Below, piece after piece: positions 11,400 to 23,009 of a stretch of 64,000 nt of DNA. Numbering within the stretch: position 1 is the stretch's first letter; each line of letters opens with the position of its first letter. The notes beneath the pieces were generated by a model. It worked only from the letters and a program-made list of their open reading frames with translations. It searched no databases and had not been told where the DNA came from. This stretch comes from Benincasa hispida (Eukaryota; Streptophyta; Magnoliopsida; Cucurbitales; Cucurbitaceae), in NCBI RefSeq assembly GCF_009727055.1, contig NC_052350.1:2239395-2303394 (forward strand), in the 5' to 3' direction. The translations under genes and the position numbers were made by a program.

Positions 11400-13905
11400 T
11401 CCTTTTTTTCCCTTTTTTTAATCAGTAATCAATGTTTTTATAATTATTTTTAAAGGTATGTAATTTTATTGTATTAATGGGTAAAGAATAAAATGTCAAG
11501 ACTTAAATTGGGAGGGTGGAACAAAACAAATATACAAATAACAATTACTGAAATGATACAAATTGGAATTACAAAATTAATATTTGGACAAAATCGTCCT
11601 AAAATGATTCTTCACGTGAGCCCATTTTTAAAATAGTAGGATTATTCAAATGTTGGCACCCCATTATGAAACTTCAAGGATCAAATTGACATCTATATAA
11701 AACCTCAGGGATCTAAAACGTATTTTATCTGAAAAAAACGAGCTCTTTCATTTGATTAAAAAAATATCTTTGTTATTTTAAAAGTTTGCTAGTTCTCCTC
11801 CATTCAATTAATTCCATATTTTCATAGTTGTTAAACCATTTTGTTTCGTCCTTGTCCTAGATTGCTCCCAGCGATTGAGCACCTATTCTTGAGTATATAA
11901 TTATGAGTGGTTTAGCATGGGAGGCCTTCATCGATGAACATATGATTGGTAGCTTCATCGTAAGGCACATGTTAAAGCTCTTTGATCCATTGCATGTCTT
12001 GGTGTGGGAAGACAACATCAATTACTCGGGAGCCATTTCTCAGTCAAGGTTAAGGCATCAGTTGTTTGAAGTGTGGATCGAGTACAGGAAAATAGGCGAG
12101 CAATCATTCGTCCTTCTCGACTCGAGTTCACTTGTCACTATACCCCTCTTTCCTTTGGTTTGTAGTTTTTCAAATACACCTAGGAAAATGAACTCCACCT
12201 TGACCACCTTTAACAAAATCACGAGACTATACAATACAAGGTTGTTTTCTGCAAGAATCTATCTTCATGAGAATTTGAATTAAGTCGAGTTATGTACGAG
12301 TCGTCTACTCAATGCAAGACACTTTTTTCAATCCATATGCCTTTAACCCCCATGCTCAGTCGTGCTCAACTTAGGGAGTCATCTTCCTCATTAGGTGATT
12401 GTCTATACGTTGGTTAGGCTCTACCCATAAAACCACCAATAACTCCACCCATAAACCCACCAATAACAAATTTCTATCCATGGTTAAATTTCATAATTTA
12501 ACTTTATCAATCAATAATCTATATCTATAGTATATAAAAAAGTTTATTATATGACACAAACTTTTTGGATCCGTTTTATCATTTTCTCACTATTATATAT
12601 TTATATATAGATATGTATGTCATACATACATATACAACGGTGGATTTACAAAGAGGCCCTCAACTTCAAGTTCTATATATTATTATATACTTATGCTCCT
12701 CAACTAAAACATATATATTGGCTCATTAGCATTTATGCTATTACGTGTGCCCCTCGGGTTCTGTTTCTTAAAAACAAAGAAAAGGAAAAAAAAAAGAAAA
12801 AGAAAAAAAATTTCTAAGGGAAATTCTTATAAATAAAAAAATTTAAAAAATATTTATATTTTATAACAGAAAGTTGTTGCTTGTACTTTTAAAAGTTTTT
12901 ACTATAAAAATAAATATTTTTAAATTTTTTTATATTAAAAAAAATCTCATATTTTATTTGGGTGAATAAATTTAGATATATTATTATTCTGTAATTAATA
13001 TTATCTAACATCAATATTAAACCAATGTATTTAATGTTGTATCATTATATTTTTGCTAATATACTTGGTGGATGATTTTATAGTTGCTAATATACTTAGT
13101 GGATAATTTTATAGTGATTTTTGTTAGAAAACATAATATATATAGGTTGTTTTTATGCATAGCAAAATGACTCATTACTAATATAACAAAATATAAAAAA
13201 ACCAATCGATTGGAAAAGTTATATATATATTTTTTATTATATTTGAAAATATTTTAAGTGATTTTACCCTTTAAAACAATTTTGTATATAAACAACTTTC
13301 TAACCATAGTAGTAAATAAGAGAACATCTCTTAATAAAGAGTTTAGAGATCATAATTTCAATCCAAGGTAGTCGCCTACCAAAAACCAATATCCCACGTA
13401 TTTCCTTAGTAACAAATTATTATTATTATTATTATTATTATTATTTGAAGATTTAATAATAAATACATTTTTTAAAATTTTTGTTCAGATTAAACTTCGA
13501 AATTTGGAAGAATAATGAAATCATGGCAATTAAAATAAAAAAAAGATGGTTTTATTAAGATGATTATCACAAAATTTTTAGAAAGAATATTACCAAATAT
13601 TTTAATTTATATATTCTTTTATCATACATTTTAAATTTAATTAAAAATAGTTAATATGAAATAAATATTTTTTCTCACCCATTTCTTAAATGTTTTTTCA
13701 TGACTTCTTGAAAAAACATCTCTTATTCATAAATTAAAATTTATTATTAAACACTAAAAATTAAGAACTAAAAATGGCCCCAAAAATAAATATGCATGGA
13801 CGTACTAAAAAAAAAAAGGACATATTATATCATCACATGACATATTTTTTAGTTTGGAAAACATATCAATGCTGAACTAAAATATAAAAGAAAAAAAGAA
13901 AGCTT
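11400..13905. other. AT-rich intergenic DNA
   Basis: No gene is recognised. The region holds an ATT microsatellite at 13416-13446, A-rich runs near 12780-12820, and one open frame of 126 codons at 11903-12283 (plus strand, starting MSGLAWEAFID). I cannot place that frame in any family. Its codon use is even and it may be an old retroelement or gene scrap. Confidence 0.6.
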
Positions 13906-13919
13906 TTTGGTTTTCACAA

Positions 13920-13992
13920 GGCCCAAACGGTTCCTAGGGTTCTCCAAATTACAACCGGTCTACTTCAAAACCCTAATTTGCTCCCTATATAT
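13920..13992 (+). promoter_or_regulatory. RACK1 promoter: site II-like, telo-boxes, TATA
   Basis: Upstream of the RACK1 start are GGCCCA (13920-13925, a site II-like core), a reversed telo-box-like ctagggtt (13935-13942), a perfect telo-box AAACCCTAA (13968-13976) and a TATA run (13986-13992). The TATA run lies about 95 bases before the ATG, leaving room for a 5' UTR of about 65 bases. Site II plus telo-box is the combination known from plant ribosomal-protein and translation-gene promoters, which fits a ribosome-bound scaffold. Confidence 0.6.
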
Positions 13993-14083
13993 ACCATCTC
14001 TTCTTCCTCGCTTCCTTCTCTATCGCTCACAACTTTACATTCTTTACACAGCCAAAGGCGTAGAACCACAGCAGAGCTCAAAA

Positions 14084-15710
14084 ATGGCGGAAGGGCTTGT
14101 TCTGCGAGGCACAATGAGGGCTCACACCGACATGGTGACGGCCATCGCTACTCCCATCGACAATTCTGATATGATTGTCACCTCCTCCCGTGACAAATCC
14201 ATCATCTTATGGCGTCTCACCAAGGAAGAGAAAACCTACGGTGTTCCTCAACGAAGGCTCAATGGTCACTCCCACTTTGTTCAAGATGTTGTCCTCTCAT
14301 CCGACGGTCAGTTCGCCCTATCTGGTTCCTGGGACGGCGAGCTCCGCCTCTGGGACCTCGCTACTGGCGTTACATCCCGTCGATTCGTCGGACATTCCAA
14401 AGATGTTCTCTCCGTCGCCTTCTCCATCGACAATCGCCAGATCGTCTCCGCCTCTCGTGACCGAACGATCAAGCTATGGAACACTCTCGGTGAGTGCAAG
14501 TACACAATCCAGGACGGCGACGCTCATTCTGACTGGGTTAGCTGTGTTAGATTTAGCCCTAACACCCTCCAGCCAACTATTGTTTCGGCGTCTTGGGACA
14601 AGACCGTGAAAGTCTGGAACTTGACCAATTGCAAGTTGAGAGTTACTCTCGCTGGTCACGCTGGTTATGTTAACACGGTGGCTGTTTCGCCGGATGGGTC
14701 TCTGTGCGCTAGCGGAGGGAAAGACGGAGTGATTTTGCTGTGGGATTTGGCTGAGGGTAAGAGACTTTATTCCTTGGATGCCGGATCGATTATTCATGCT
14801 CTTTGTTTCAGCCCCAACAGGTACTGGCTCTGTGCTGCAACTGAGAGCAGTATTAAGATCTGGGATTTGGAGAGCAAAAGCATTGTGGAGGATTTGAAAG
14901 TCGATTTAAAAACCGAGGCGGAGAAAACTGATGACACCCATGCTGCGACTGCCAACAAGATTAAGGTATATTTGTTTTTCCCTGTTCATATTGTACTTGA
15001 CTCATTCTTCAATTCTATCAAATTTGAGGCATTCCAATTGTTCTATGCAAATTTGAGGCATTTCAATTGTTTTTCTATGTTCGTTGATGATTGATCGATT
15101 TATTCTGGTGCCTGCGAATACTAATCACATTGTCTTAGTAGTATACCATGTTATTAACATTCAACTTGATTATTCTGAAGTATGAAATGTCGTATAATTG
15201 GTGTAGTTTCACAATGTTTTCAGAGCTTAATCACGATTCTAACTATAGAGTCACTTACATATGATAGTTGTCCCAATTTTCTTATTGTTTATATATTACC
15301 CATTTGAAGTGCATCCGGAATAGATTAGTGATTTTGTCTATATTTCTATCTGGAAATGTCTTGGGATTATGTTTATGCCTCATAATGAAGTGAAACTTGC
15401 ACATTTCGAAGTCACATGCCGTTCTTTAGTCAAATTTTATGCAAAAATTTAGATATTGGTATGCATGATTCGCAGGGGAAATCTTCCTTTTTGATGACTG
15501 GTTGTCAATTTTTATACAAGCAAACCTCAATTTTTGAACTCGTGCTTCCTTTTGATGAATTTATTCGTTCGTCTATAACTGATTCAAAGTTTTTTGTTGG
15601 ATTTGCAGGTTATTTACTGCACAAGTTTGAGCTGGAGCGCAGATGGGAGCACATTGTTTGGTGGCTACACAGATGGAGTCGTTAGAGTTTGGGGAATTGG
15701 TCGTTATTAG
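14084..15710 (+). CDS. RACK1: RACK1-type seven-bladed WD40 scaffold protein
   Basis: Two exons, 14084-14965 and 15609-15710, with a GT-AG phase-0 intron of 643 bp. They join to 327 codons, the length of Arabidopsis RACK1A. Seven WD blades end in W43, W90, W132, W178, W220, W260 and W322, with GH dipeptides at 61, 103 and 191. The R36-D37-K38 triad known to hold RACK1 on the 40S subunit is present. The protein sits near the mRNA exit channel of the ribosome and docks signalling proteins such as kinases and G-protein partners. The start is the ATG in caaaATGGCGGAAGG; an in-frame extension upstream to 13907 would include the TATA region and is rejected. The second exon encodes only the last 33 residues and closes blade seven, ending GIGRY. 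No damage is seen. Confidence 0.97.
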
Positions 15711-17760
15711 AAGAAATATCCATCATGATTATTTGCAGACGCACTTTTTTGTTTCTATTTTGAGAAGAAACTTGTTAAACCTTAATCCTTACAAGTATCA
15801 GTGTTTAGAATTTTCTTTAGGGTTTTGCTGGGAGTGATGATGAATCATTTGGTTTTTAATTTAATGTTGAAGATTACTTTTGAGGTCAACAATGTTTTGT
15901 CTTTGAGATATGCCAAAATTCAGAGGTTTAAAGTTTCTGATATTTTCTTTAAGAGAGGGTATCATAGTTGCATGCTTCTATAAAGGCTTCGATGTGATGC
16001 TGCTGCCACATATAAGCTAACTTATGCATCATCTAAAATTAATCTATGGTGAATGAATGATGTTTTGCAAAGAATCTCTATTGGCATTTGTAGCAAAAGC
16101 CATGAAGTAATTTCGGGCCGTAGTTAATGTCTGCTCCTATGCGACAAGGTGATTAAATTCATATTAATGTTGTATTGAAATCAGACTGCGAAACAAAGAC
16201 TTCCATGTATATTTGTTTCAAGGTTCCCCCCACCCCCCTTAGATGCGTGAATTTTAAAAGACTGAGTGTAAATGGACTTTCTTTTCTCTTTCATCTGTTA
16301 CTGTGTTACTGTTGATTTGTGATTTTCCCCCTGTTGATTCTGTATTCCACGCAATATCAAGTTGTTTAGATTAATAATTTTCTCCCACTAACTCATGAGT
16401 ATTGTTATTTTGCCGTCAACCCTAGTACATGTTCCACAATGCTACCAGCAATTGTTTCATTAGAAATCCTCTTTTTCTCGGCCAGATCCCTCCACCATTG
16501 CGAACTCCAGTTAGATTTAGGTATGATACACTTCTAAATTTCGGAATCCGGGGACCTCATGGTTCAGTCAAGAGCTGGGAAGAAGAGTGCCTCGAGGCTG
16601 ATTTTCCTATCCCGTGTCCGGTTTTATAACTTTATTTCATGGTATTTACATGAGAGTCAATTGTTAGAAATGAATAAGGGGCATTGAATACATATGATGA
16701 GCTTATATTTTTTGGGTTTAGAAAAGTGCGGATTTTTCAAAAAGAAAATCTTATGATAATCATGCGTAGAATATTAAAGGGTAGTATTATGTTCAAGCAA
16801 ATTTCAATAAATTGTGATTGGTTCTATTTTCACTCTTTTTTTGATGTATTGCAATGGATTCAGCAAAATTCGATAATTAAACTAGTGCTTGATTGGATAG
16901 AATAGTATATGGAAGACATGTACCAAGCAAGGTGGACAATAGGTGGGAGAAATGGAGGTTTGGGCTCAAGGATTTGGTGTTGCTCATATTTTACAAGAGA
17001 TGCTTACTTATAAATCTAATCTGATCAATATTAGAGCTTGGCAAGAAGTACTTGGTACTACTATAATTAGAGGAACAATTCCTAAACTTGAGGATACTCC
17101 AGAATCTTTTTTTGAGAATTACAAACTTTGGCTTTGGAATAGAATCATTTCTTGTATCTAAAAAGAACTTCCAGATTAATAGGAAGGAAACTTAATCAAA
17201 ATCAAGGCATAGAGGAACTACATTAATCCATTCTAAACTTGGATGAAATAAAGAAATACCATCTCCCAATTGGGTCTCAACTATTAGTAAAGCAGTCATA
17301 CTTTACTTAAAACAAAACTTGGTTAAGTGGTTCTTTCTAAAAGGCGTGAATGCAAATAAAAAACATCTCCTAGATGAGCTTCAATAAATATTTTACGAGT
17401 ATTTATAAAAGAATATTTAAGATATCTGTAAATATTTAATATTGATATTAAACTTATCAATTTACGGATATATCGATGAATATTTTAATCAATGGTTTCA
17501 CGGTTGTGTTGTATACCACTAATAGTGTTGTCTTTCATTTTATGTTGGGCTCTGGATGTGTCAAATAGAGGGATCAAGGAGGTCAGTTAGACTTGGACTT
17601 GTCAGACTGTGGGTCAATGGGCCTTCGGCCTTAGTTCAATTTACAACAAGTACAATATGGAGGTTTGTTAACACTAAAGTTTCATAAAAATCAATTCGAC
17701 ATACCTAAATTTTAGAGGCTTATTAGATAAATTAAAGAATTTAACGACTTATCGAACACG
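15711..17760. other. RACK1 3' side and intergenic DNA
   Basis: The first part should hold the RACK1 3' UTR. Farther on there is no recognised gene. Open frames at 16429-16629, 16684-16905 and 16943-17161 (plus; the last includes [13 protein letters not shown] and [13 protein letters not shown]) look protein-like in composition. They lie close together and may be pieces of one decayed unit, but I cannot assign a family. Confidence 0.5.
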
Positions 17761-18344
17761 AATAATTAAATTAAACATGTAATCTAACCCCTAAGCAACA
17801 ATTTCTTTCATAAATACACTTGAAAATATTGCAATTAAGAAATAAAATCAGACTAATGTTCTGAACAAGTTTAAAATACTCCATTGAAAATGAAGTACTT
17901 GGGTAAGAATGCCCTACTAAAATGTAGAAAACGACAAAACTAAACTGGACACATAAAAAAGAACACACCAATTTGTAACGAGAAAAAAAAAAAAGGAAAA
18001 TATGATCATTACCTTTCTCAGAAAATAAATAAATAAATAAGATTAACTCATCAAAATTTGTTGGCTGTGGATTGAGAAAAACTTAGTTGCAGCTATGTTA
18101 TGTGCAACCCAAGTTGCATCTAACGGGAAATGTGATAATTTTATTTTATTTTTTAAAATTATTATTATTATTATTATTATTATTTGTGCGGTAAAGAGGA
18201 GGGGAGCACATGAGCACCTAATTATTGTTTTGAAAATAATGGTAAAAGCCCACTTTATTAAACTAATTGAAGAGTATTTATAGCAGTACCAACTCGGTAA
18301 CAAACTCAACGACAAGAAACAACTTTCTAAGTATATTAACTAAT
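17761..18344. other. AT-rich DNA with microsatellites; probable LTR remnant
   Basis: Contains an AAAT run (about 18025-18041) and an ATT run (about 18160-18184). On the minus strand it directly follows the polypurine tract of the copia tail at 18345-18355, so the part nearest that tract should be the start of a 3' LTR. Its far end is not clear. Confidence 0.45.
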
Positions 18345-18670
18345 TCTCCCCCTCAAGATGGACTATGAAGATTACAAATTCCCATCTTGTACATGAACTC
18401 CTGAATAGTGGATGATGGAAGAGTCTTACTATACATATCATCAGCTAATTGATGAGAAGACCGAGCATAAATAAGTTTCAACTGTCCTTGTTGAATCTTG
18501 CCACAAAAAAAGTGACAATCGATTTCTATGTGTTTGGTTCTTTCATGAAATGCGGGATTAGAAACGATGAAAATAGTAGCTTGGTTATCATAATAAATGG
18601 TAGCTAGAGCTTGAAAAGGAATTTCTAAATCAGCAAGAAGATGAATCTGTCGAGATTGATACCTAAATTT
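18345..18670 (-). pseudogene. Copia RNase H tail with polypurine tract
   Basis: The minus-strand frame of 106 residues reads in part IYYDNQATIFIVSNPAFHERTKHIEIDCHF and RSSHQLADDMYSKTLP. This is the C-terminal copia RNase H (DNQAA-like box, HxRTKHI-D-x-H-F, LAD-x-x-T-K). It ends before a G-rich polypurine tract (plus-strand ctccccctc near 18345-18355). Only this tail remains; on the plus-strand right side it is cut by an LTR fragment of another family. Confidence 0.85.
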
Positions 18671-19245
18671 CATGGGTCATGTAGTTTGTAATTGTAATAT
18701 ACAAACATTTTACTCATTTAATAAAATATGAGATGTTTTATTCAATATTTAGTAGCATTAACCCACAAACCAATAAACTAATATTCAAAGTTAACATATG
18801 TAGCGTAAACATGTATGTAGAGACATAGTTGGATCATGTTCAAGTGATAACCTAAATGGTTTGTGGTAGATGGATAAAACTTGGTACCTTATCCTGGTGA
18901 CACTATGAATACGACCTACGACCCACTTTGTAGAAGTTGCAATTATTGTAAAGTGCTACAAATGATTAGACATGTGAGTAGGGGTGTTCTATACAAAGGA
19001 GTTTGTATAAGACTGGACCACAAAATGACTAGTTTTATTATATAATATCGTTAATAATAGAGATTTTCATTTCACCAGGATGACCATAAGTGACATGACC
19101 TAAATTAGTGAGTTGTGAACTTATGTTTATGCAGGCGATCCTTTGATTTGTATGAGTGAGAATGGTCAAATAACTCAATAAGCCTACCATTGTTGGGATT
19201 TGTCCGATTAGGGGAACACAGCTACACAATATGGAATTTATAATA
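18671..19245 (+). mobile_element. 5' fragment of a long-LTR family LTR
   Basis: Matches the first third of the LTRs at 49790, 53393 and 57707, with shared blocks gtgataacctaaatgg, ttatcctggtgacacta and gtttgtataagactggacc. It starts at atgggtcatgtagtttg and fades near 19245. The 3' two thirds and any internal region are missing. Confidence 0.8.
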
Positions 19246-19415
19246 CAAGGTTGAATTTGTAATTTCCCAGTCTCACTACTGTCGTTTCCAAATAATTCAT
19301 CAACTTCATCAATGTCAATATCTCCATCATTTCCAGGTTCAAGAATAACTAAATCTTCAGGACGCATCGACATATTTATTATGATTTTTTCAATTGTTAT
19401 AGTTGACAAAAAAAA
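19246..19415 (-). pseudogene. Unassigned coding-like scrap
   Basis: The minus-strand frame reads MSMRPEDLVILEPGNDGDI and then an acidic stretch (DIDEVDELFGNDSSET). The acidic, non-repetitive composition differs from the surrounding AT-rich DNA and suggests a piece of a protein gene or transposase. I do not recognise the family. Confidence 0.25.
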
Positions 19416-19479
19416 AAAAATGTTAATATGTCAACTCAACAAAATTCAATTTGTTCAACATATATAATCTAAATATTAT

Positions 19480-19735
19480 ACATTTAAATAAGCCCAAATC
19501 TAAGATTCATAAACTATAGCCTAAATCTAAGATTCATAAAATATACATTTAAATTAGCCCAAATCAAATATTCATAAACTATACATTTAAATAACCCAAA
19601 TCTAATATTCATAAACTATACATTTAAATAGCCCAAATCTAAGATTCATAAACTATACATTTAAATCAATCTAAATCTAAGATCCATAAACTATACATTT
19701 AAATCAGTCCAAATCTAAGATCCATAAACTATACC
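19480..19735 (+). repeat. 38-bp tandem repeat, about 6.5 units
   Basis: Units of 37-38 bp begin acatttaaat, continue (ag)cccaaatctaagat and end cataaactat. The second unit is shortened to about 27 bp. Unit-to-unit differences are single bases, so it is a minisatellite of moderate age. Confidence 0.9.
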
Positions 19736-19934
19736 TTTCAGCCCAAATAAAATCAAAATAATATATCCATGAACCAATCTTCATTTTTATTTCTACATTC
19801 AACCTACAAATACATAATCGTCGAATGAATTAATCATAAAAAAAATAGCCCAACAAATAGACAAATATATACATATATTTCTAGATTCAACCCAACAAAT
19901 AAATCATGGATCCATAGCCTAAATGCAAATAAAG

Positions 19935-19994
19935 ATATATATATATATATATATATGAAGATTATATATTGGAAAACAANATATTGGAAAACAA
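19935..19994. repeat. AT microsatellite and single-N join
   Basis: A (TA)n run near 19935-19956 is followed by atattggaaaacaa (19966-19979), one N at 19980, and the same 14 bases again (19981-19994). The N with flanking duplication looks like a contig join that failed to merge an overlap. Confidence 0.8.
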
Positions 19995-20040
19995 CGTAGG
20001 GAAAGAATTTTACCACGAAAGCGTTCGAACGATTTTGGAC

Positions 20041-20349
20041 GGACGAACAAATGGAGGAGAATTTCGGACGAACAAATGGAGGCAAAATGATATGTTTGGA
20101 TGCACAAGATGGAAGCAAACGAAGAAAGATTTCAGATGATTTTGGAGGGAGAAGACGAAACAAAAAGTGGATGGAGGAAAAGGCAGAAGTGTTCGGATAA
20201 GAAAGAAGAAGAGGCGCGACGTGATTTATGGAGGAGGAAGTCGTGTACCGGGTACATGACGTTATACGATTACCTCAACCAACGCTGCATGACTGTCATG
20301 GTAGACTGCGCGTGCCAGATCAACAGGAACTCGTGTACCTGGTACACGA
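20041..20349. repeat. Direct repeat and two TCGTGTACC palindromes
   Basis: ggacgaacaaatggagg occurs at 20041-20057 and again at 20066-20082. Downstream lie two palindromes: TCGTGTACC-G-GGTACATGA (20241-20259, one mismatch) and a perfect TCGTGTACC-T-GGTACACGA (20331-20349). Open frames through here are not recognisable proteins. Confidence 0.7.
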
Positions 20350-20359
20350 TTTAAAAACC

Positions 20360-20498
20360 TATTTTTTACAATACTTTCACTCTTACCCTATATTTGTCAT
20401 TATATATTAAAAAAAATTATTTTAAAAAAATTTCAAGAAAGAGCAACTTAAGCTCCACCTACATTCATTCTCTCCCTTTCTTTACATGCACAAAAACA

Positions 20499-20530
<32 letters not shown>

Positions 20531-21289
20531 TAAGTTCAATGGTAACATGCCAATTTTTTGTCAAGTTCATTCAAAGAAAGAGCACCCAATTATACAGAGG
20601 CTGCACAATAGGGTGCACCCAAGTTTTTTACTTTCAATAACTTTGATGCACCTAAGTCCATTATTCCCATTGCTCTACATGGACAAGAAAAAACAAAATT
20701 TTAATATCTTTTGAAAAAAATACAAAGCTACACAATGGAAAGATGTAGCTAAGTTTTTTCTTTTAGAAAGTGTAATATTAGGTTCCACGTCCATACTTCC
20801 CATATCCAAAGAGGAATGTAGAGATAGGAAAGATCGACACACAGATATACGTGATTCACTATGTTAGCTAATATTATTTGAGAGAATGTTTTTCAGAAAT
20901 TACATAAAAAAACGGTGTCTCCAGGGTTAGAGAGTTTATATTGCGTACTACTCTAAATCCTAGGGTCATAAACGTAAATAACTGCAAATAGACCTGTACT
21001 TGATTGTTCGAAACACCGACAAACAGATTTAAGGCATTTCAACATTTACATACAATAAAAAATAAACAATAATTTTTTTTTAAAAAAAAAAATCTCTCAT
21101 ACTAGCTTTAAATAATCGATTAATTTTTGGTTTGTGGTGGGTTTGTGAATTGGGCTTCGACCCTCATTTGAACTTGGATATTTGTAATAGAGGGTAAAAT
21201 AAGGGAAAATATCTAAAAATATATCACATATTTAAAATATTTGCAAATATATAAGTGTTAGACTAATCAACTTTTGAATTTTTCTAATT
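20360..21289. other. AT-rich intergenic DNA
   Basis: Holds a (TA)n run near 20506-20530. No coding or transposon signal I can name was found. Confidence 0.5.
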
Positions 21290-21720
21290 TCCAATTTCGC
21301 CCTCCTTTATCTTATCTTGTTGCATACCTTCTTCTTTCTTTTTTTATCTTTTTAATTTTTTTTTTCTTTTCTTCGGTTTTTGCTTCTTTCCTTTTTCTAT
21401 ATTTTTTATTTTCTTTCCTTTCTTTCCTTCTTTGGTTTTTCTTCTTCTTTTTTTTTTCTTAATTTTTAATTTTCTTTTCTTTCTGCAGTTTTTTTTTCTT
21501 CTTCCCTTTCTTTCTTTCTTTCTTTTTTTTTTTAAATTTTATTTTCTTTCCTTTTTTTTTTTTTAAAAAAAAAAAATTTCTTTCATTTCTTCAAATTTTG
21601 TTTTTTTTTTTTAAAAAAAATTTATTTCTTTTTTTTCAGTTTTTGCTTCTTCTCTTTCTTTTTTTTTTTCTTTTTAAATTTTCTTTCCTTTATCTATTTC
21701 TGCTTCTTCCTTTTTTTTCA
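21290..21720 (+). repeat. Long polypyrimidine tract
   Basis: About 430 bases made almost wholly of T and C, with short A runs between 21530 and 21630. The open frames across it (Phe/Ser/Leu-rich) are composition artefacts. Confidence 0.9.
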
Positions 21721-21730
21721 TAAGAACTAT

Positions 21731-21797
21731 AAGGCTGAGTTTCATCAGAAATATGAGGCTGAGTTTCATCAGAAATATGAGGCTGAGTTTCATACTC
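21731..21797 (+). repeat. 24-bp tandem repeat
   Basis: The unit gctgagtttcatcagaaatatgag is repeated just under three times. On the minus strand it encodes the repeated peptide SDETQPHI in a short open frame that is not otherwise protein-like. Confidence 0.9.
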
Positions 21798-21889
21798 AAA
21801 ACTTGAAAGTACTTTATTCATAAGCGACTTAACACCAACAAGCCAATCATCAAGTTTGATTATTATAACGAAATAATAAATATAAATAG

Positions 21890-22850
21890 CAAATGAAAGT
21901 CTATCAGTGATACCCACTAATATTTCTATCATTGATAGCTTAATCTTTGATGATTTTTTCACAGTTAATAGCCACTTATAGAAGTCTGTTATCGTTAGCC
22001 AACTTAGTGAATTTAACTAATAAAGTTGAATCTTGAACTAAAGTGTAAGTGGAATACCTATAATTCATCACTAATAACATGTTTATCAGTGATAGAAGTT
22101 TTCATAATTATTTGATGGTAAAAAAGAATGACGGAAGTTATCTCTAATAGCATGTTATTAATGATAATGCCTATCATCGATAACTACAATATAAGTGATA
22201 TCAATGATATAGGTGATAGAACTTAGGTGATATCAATGATATAAAAGTCAATTTCATTTAATGAAAGTCTATCATTGATAGTCACTGCTAAAAGCTATGG
22301 GGGATAGCCACTAATTGAAGCTATCAGTGATATTCGTATATCAGTGATATGACTTAAGTATATATTAATAAAATGAATGATATTTAATGATATTGGTGAT
22401 ATGACTTATGTAAATATTAGAAATAGTCACTGATAGACCTCTTATTGTTAGACTTCTATTACTTATAATTTTAAATGTTAATCTTTGAAAGATGATAGTT
22501 TCCTTTAAAAAGTTGATAACTACTTATAAAATTCTATCCTTGATATCTACTCATAGCCTTAGGTGTTAATATTTCAAGTTTAATTCCAATTGATCAAATG
22601 TATCAATGATAGTCATTAAAAACTTATAGTAAATTAAAATGGGATATTTCAAGTGTTTCTATTTTAAGGTTGTATTAATATTTCTCAAATTGAAAGTCAT
22701 CACTGATAGCAATTGATAATAGCTATCAATGCTAGTTTTCTATTTGAGAAAATCGAAAGAAGAAGCACAAAATGGTGGGTTGCGTGTGGGTTTTTTGGTC
22801 ATTTACCTATATAGCTATCGTTGATAGCTGTTATCAGTGATAGCTGGCGC
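21890..22850. repeat. Dispersed CTATCA-n-TGATAG dyad array
   Basis: About 1 kb in which ctatcagtgatag, ctatcattgatag and similar dyads occur many times at irregular spacing. The right end (gctatcgttgatagctgttatcagtgatagc) is the densest. The same words form the centre of short MITEs at 42482-42646 and 48704-48853 and the minisatellites near 49.7 and 52.7 kb. No coding frame is present. Confidence 0.75.
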
Positions 22851-23009
22851 TAATTTTGTAATATATCCCTAATATGTTTATTCTTTTTTTATATCTTTAT
22901 TATTTTGAGTCTGATTGCAACCAACCCTTTGAACTTGCTTCTCGAAGTTTGTGTCTTTAGGCCCACTTCCTGAAAATTAGAAAATTAAAATAATGGAAAA
23001 ATATCTTTT

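Larger units (their letters stand above)
4790..11400 (-). mobile_element. Decayed L1-clade LINE
   Basis: On the minus strand the domains follow plant L1 order: GC-rich repeated 5' end (11390-11000), ORF1 with DUF4283 and a CCHC knuckle (10891-9344), then ORF2 with endonuclease (8668-7843), reverse transcriptase (7188-6503) and a C-terminal zinc-finger region (about 5500-5240). A T run at 4783-4790 on the plus strand fits a short 3' poly-A tail. The element is more GC-rich than its surroundings. All frames carry stops and shifts. The interior is also disturbed by a gap (8584-8605) and an adapter (5306-5324), so its real structure is uncertain. Confidence 0.9.

Noticed and set aside
13907..14083. 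N-terminal extension of RACK1 from an upstream in-frame start
   Set aside because: It would place the TATA box and telo-boxes inside the coding region. The 327-residue form from 14084 matches family length and the R36-D37-K38 position.
16684..17161. Possible endogenous pararetrovirus piece
   Set aside because: The open frames are protein-like, but I could not find a viral polymerase, protease or coat motif, so the label is not supported.
20100..20354. 84-codon open frame with acidic/basic N-terminus and a Cys-rich end
   Set aside because: It spans the palindromes and direct repeats, shows no known domain, and has no upstream signals.
21274..21462. Phe/Leu-rich open frame resembling a membrane protein
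   Set aside because: It is a translation of the pyrimidine tract.
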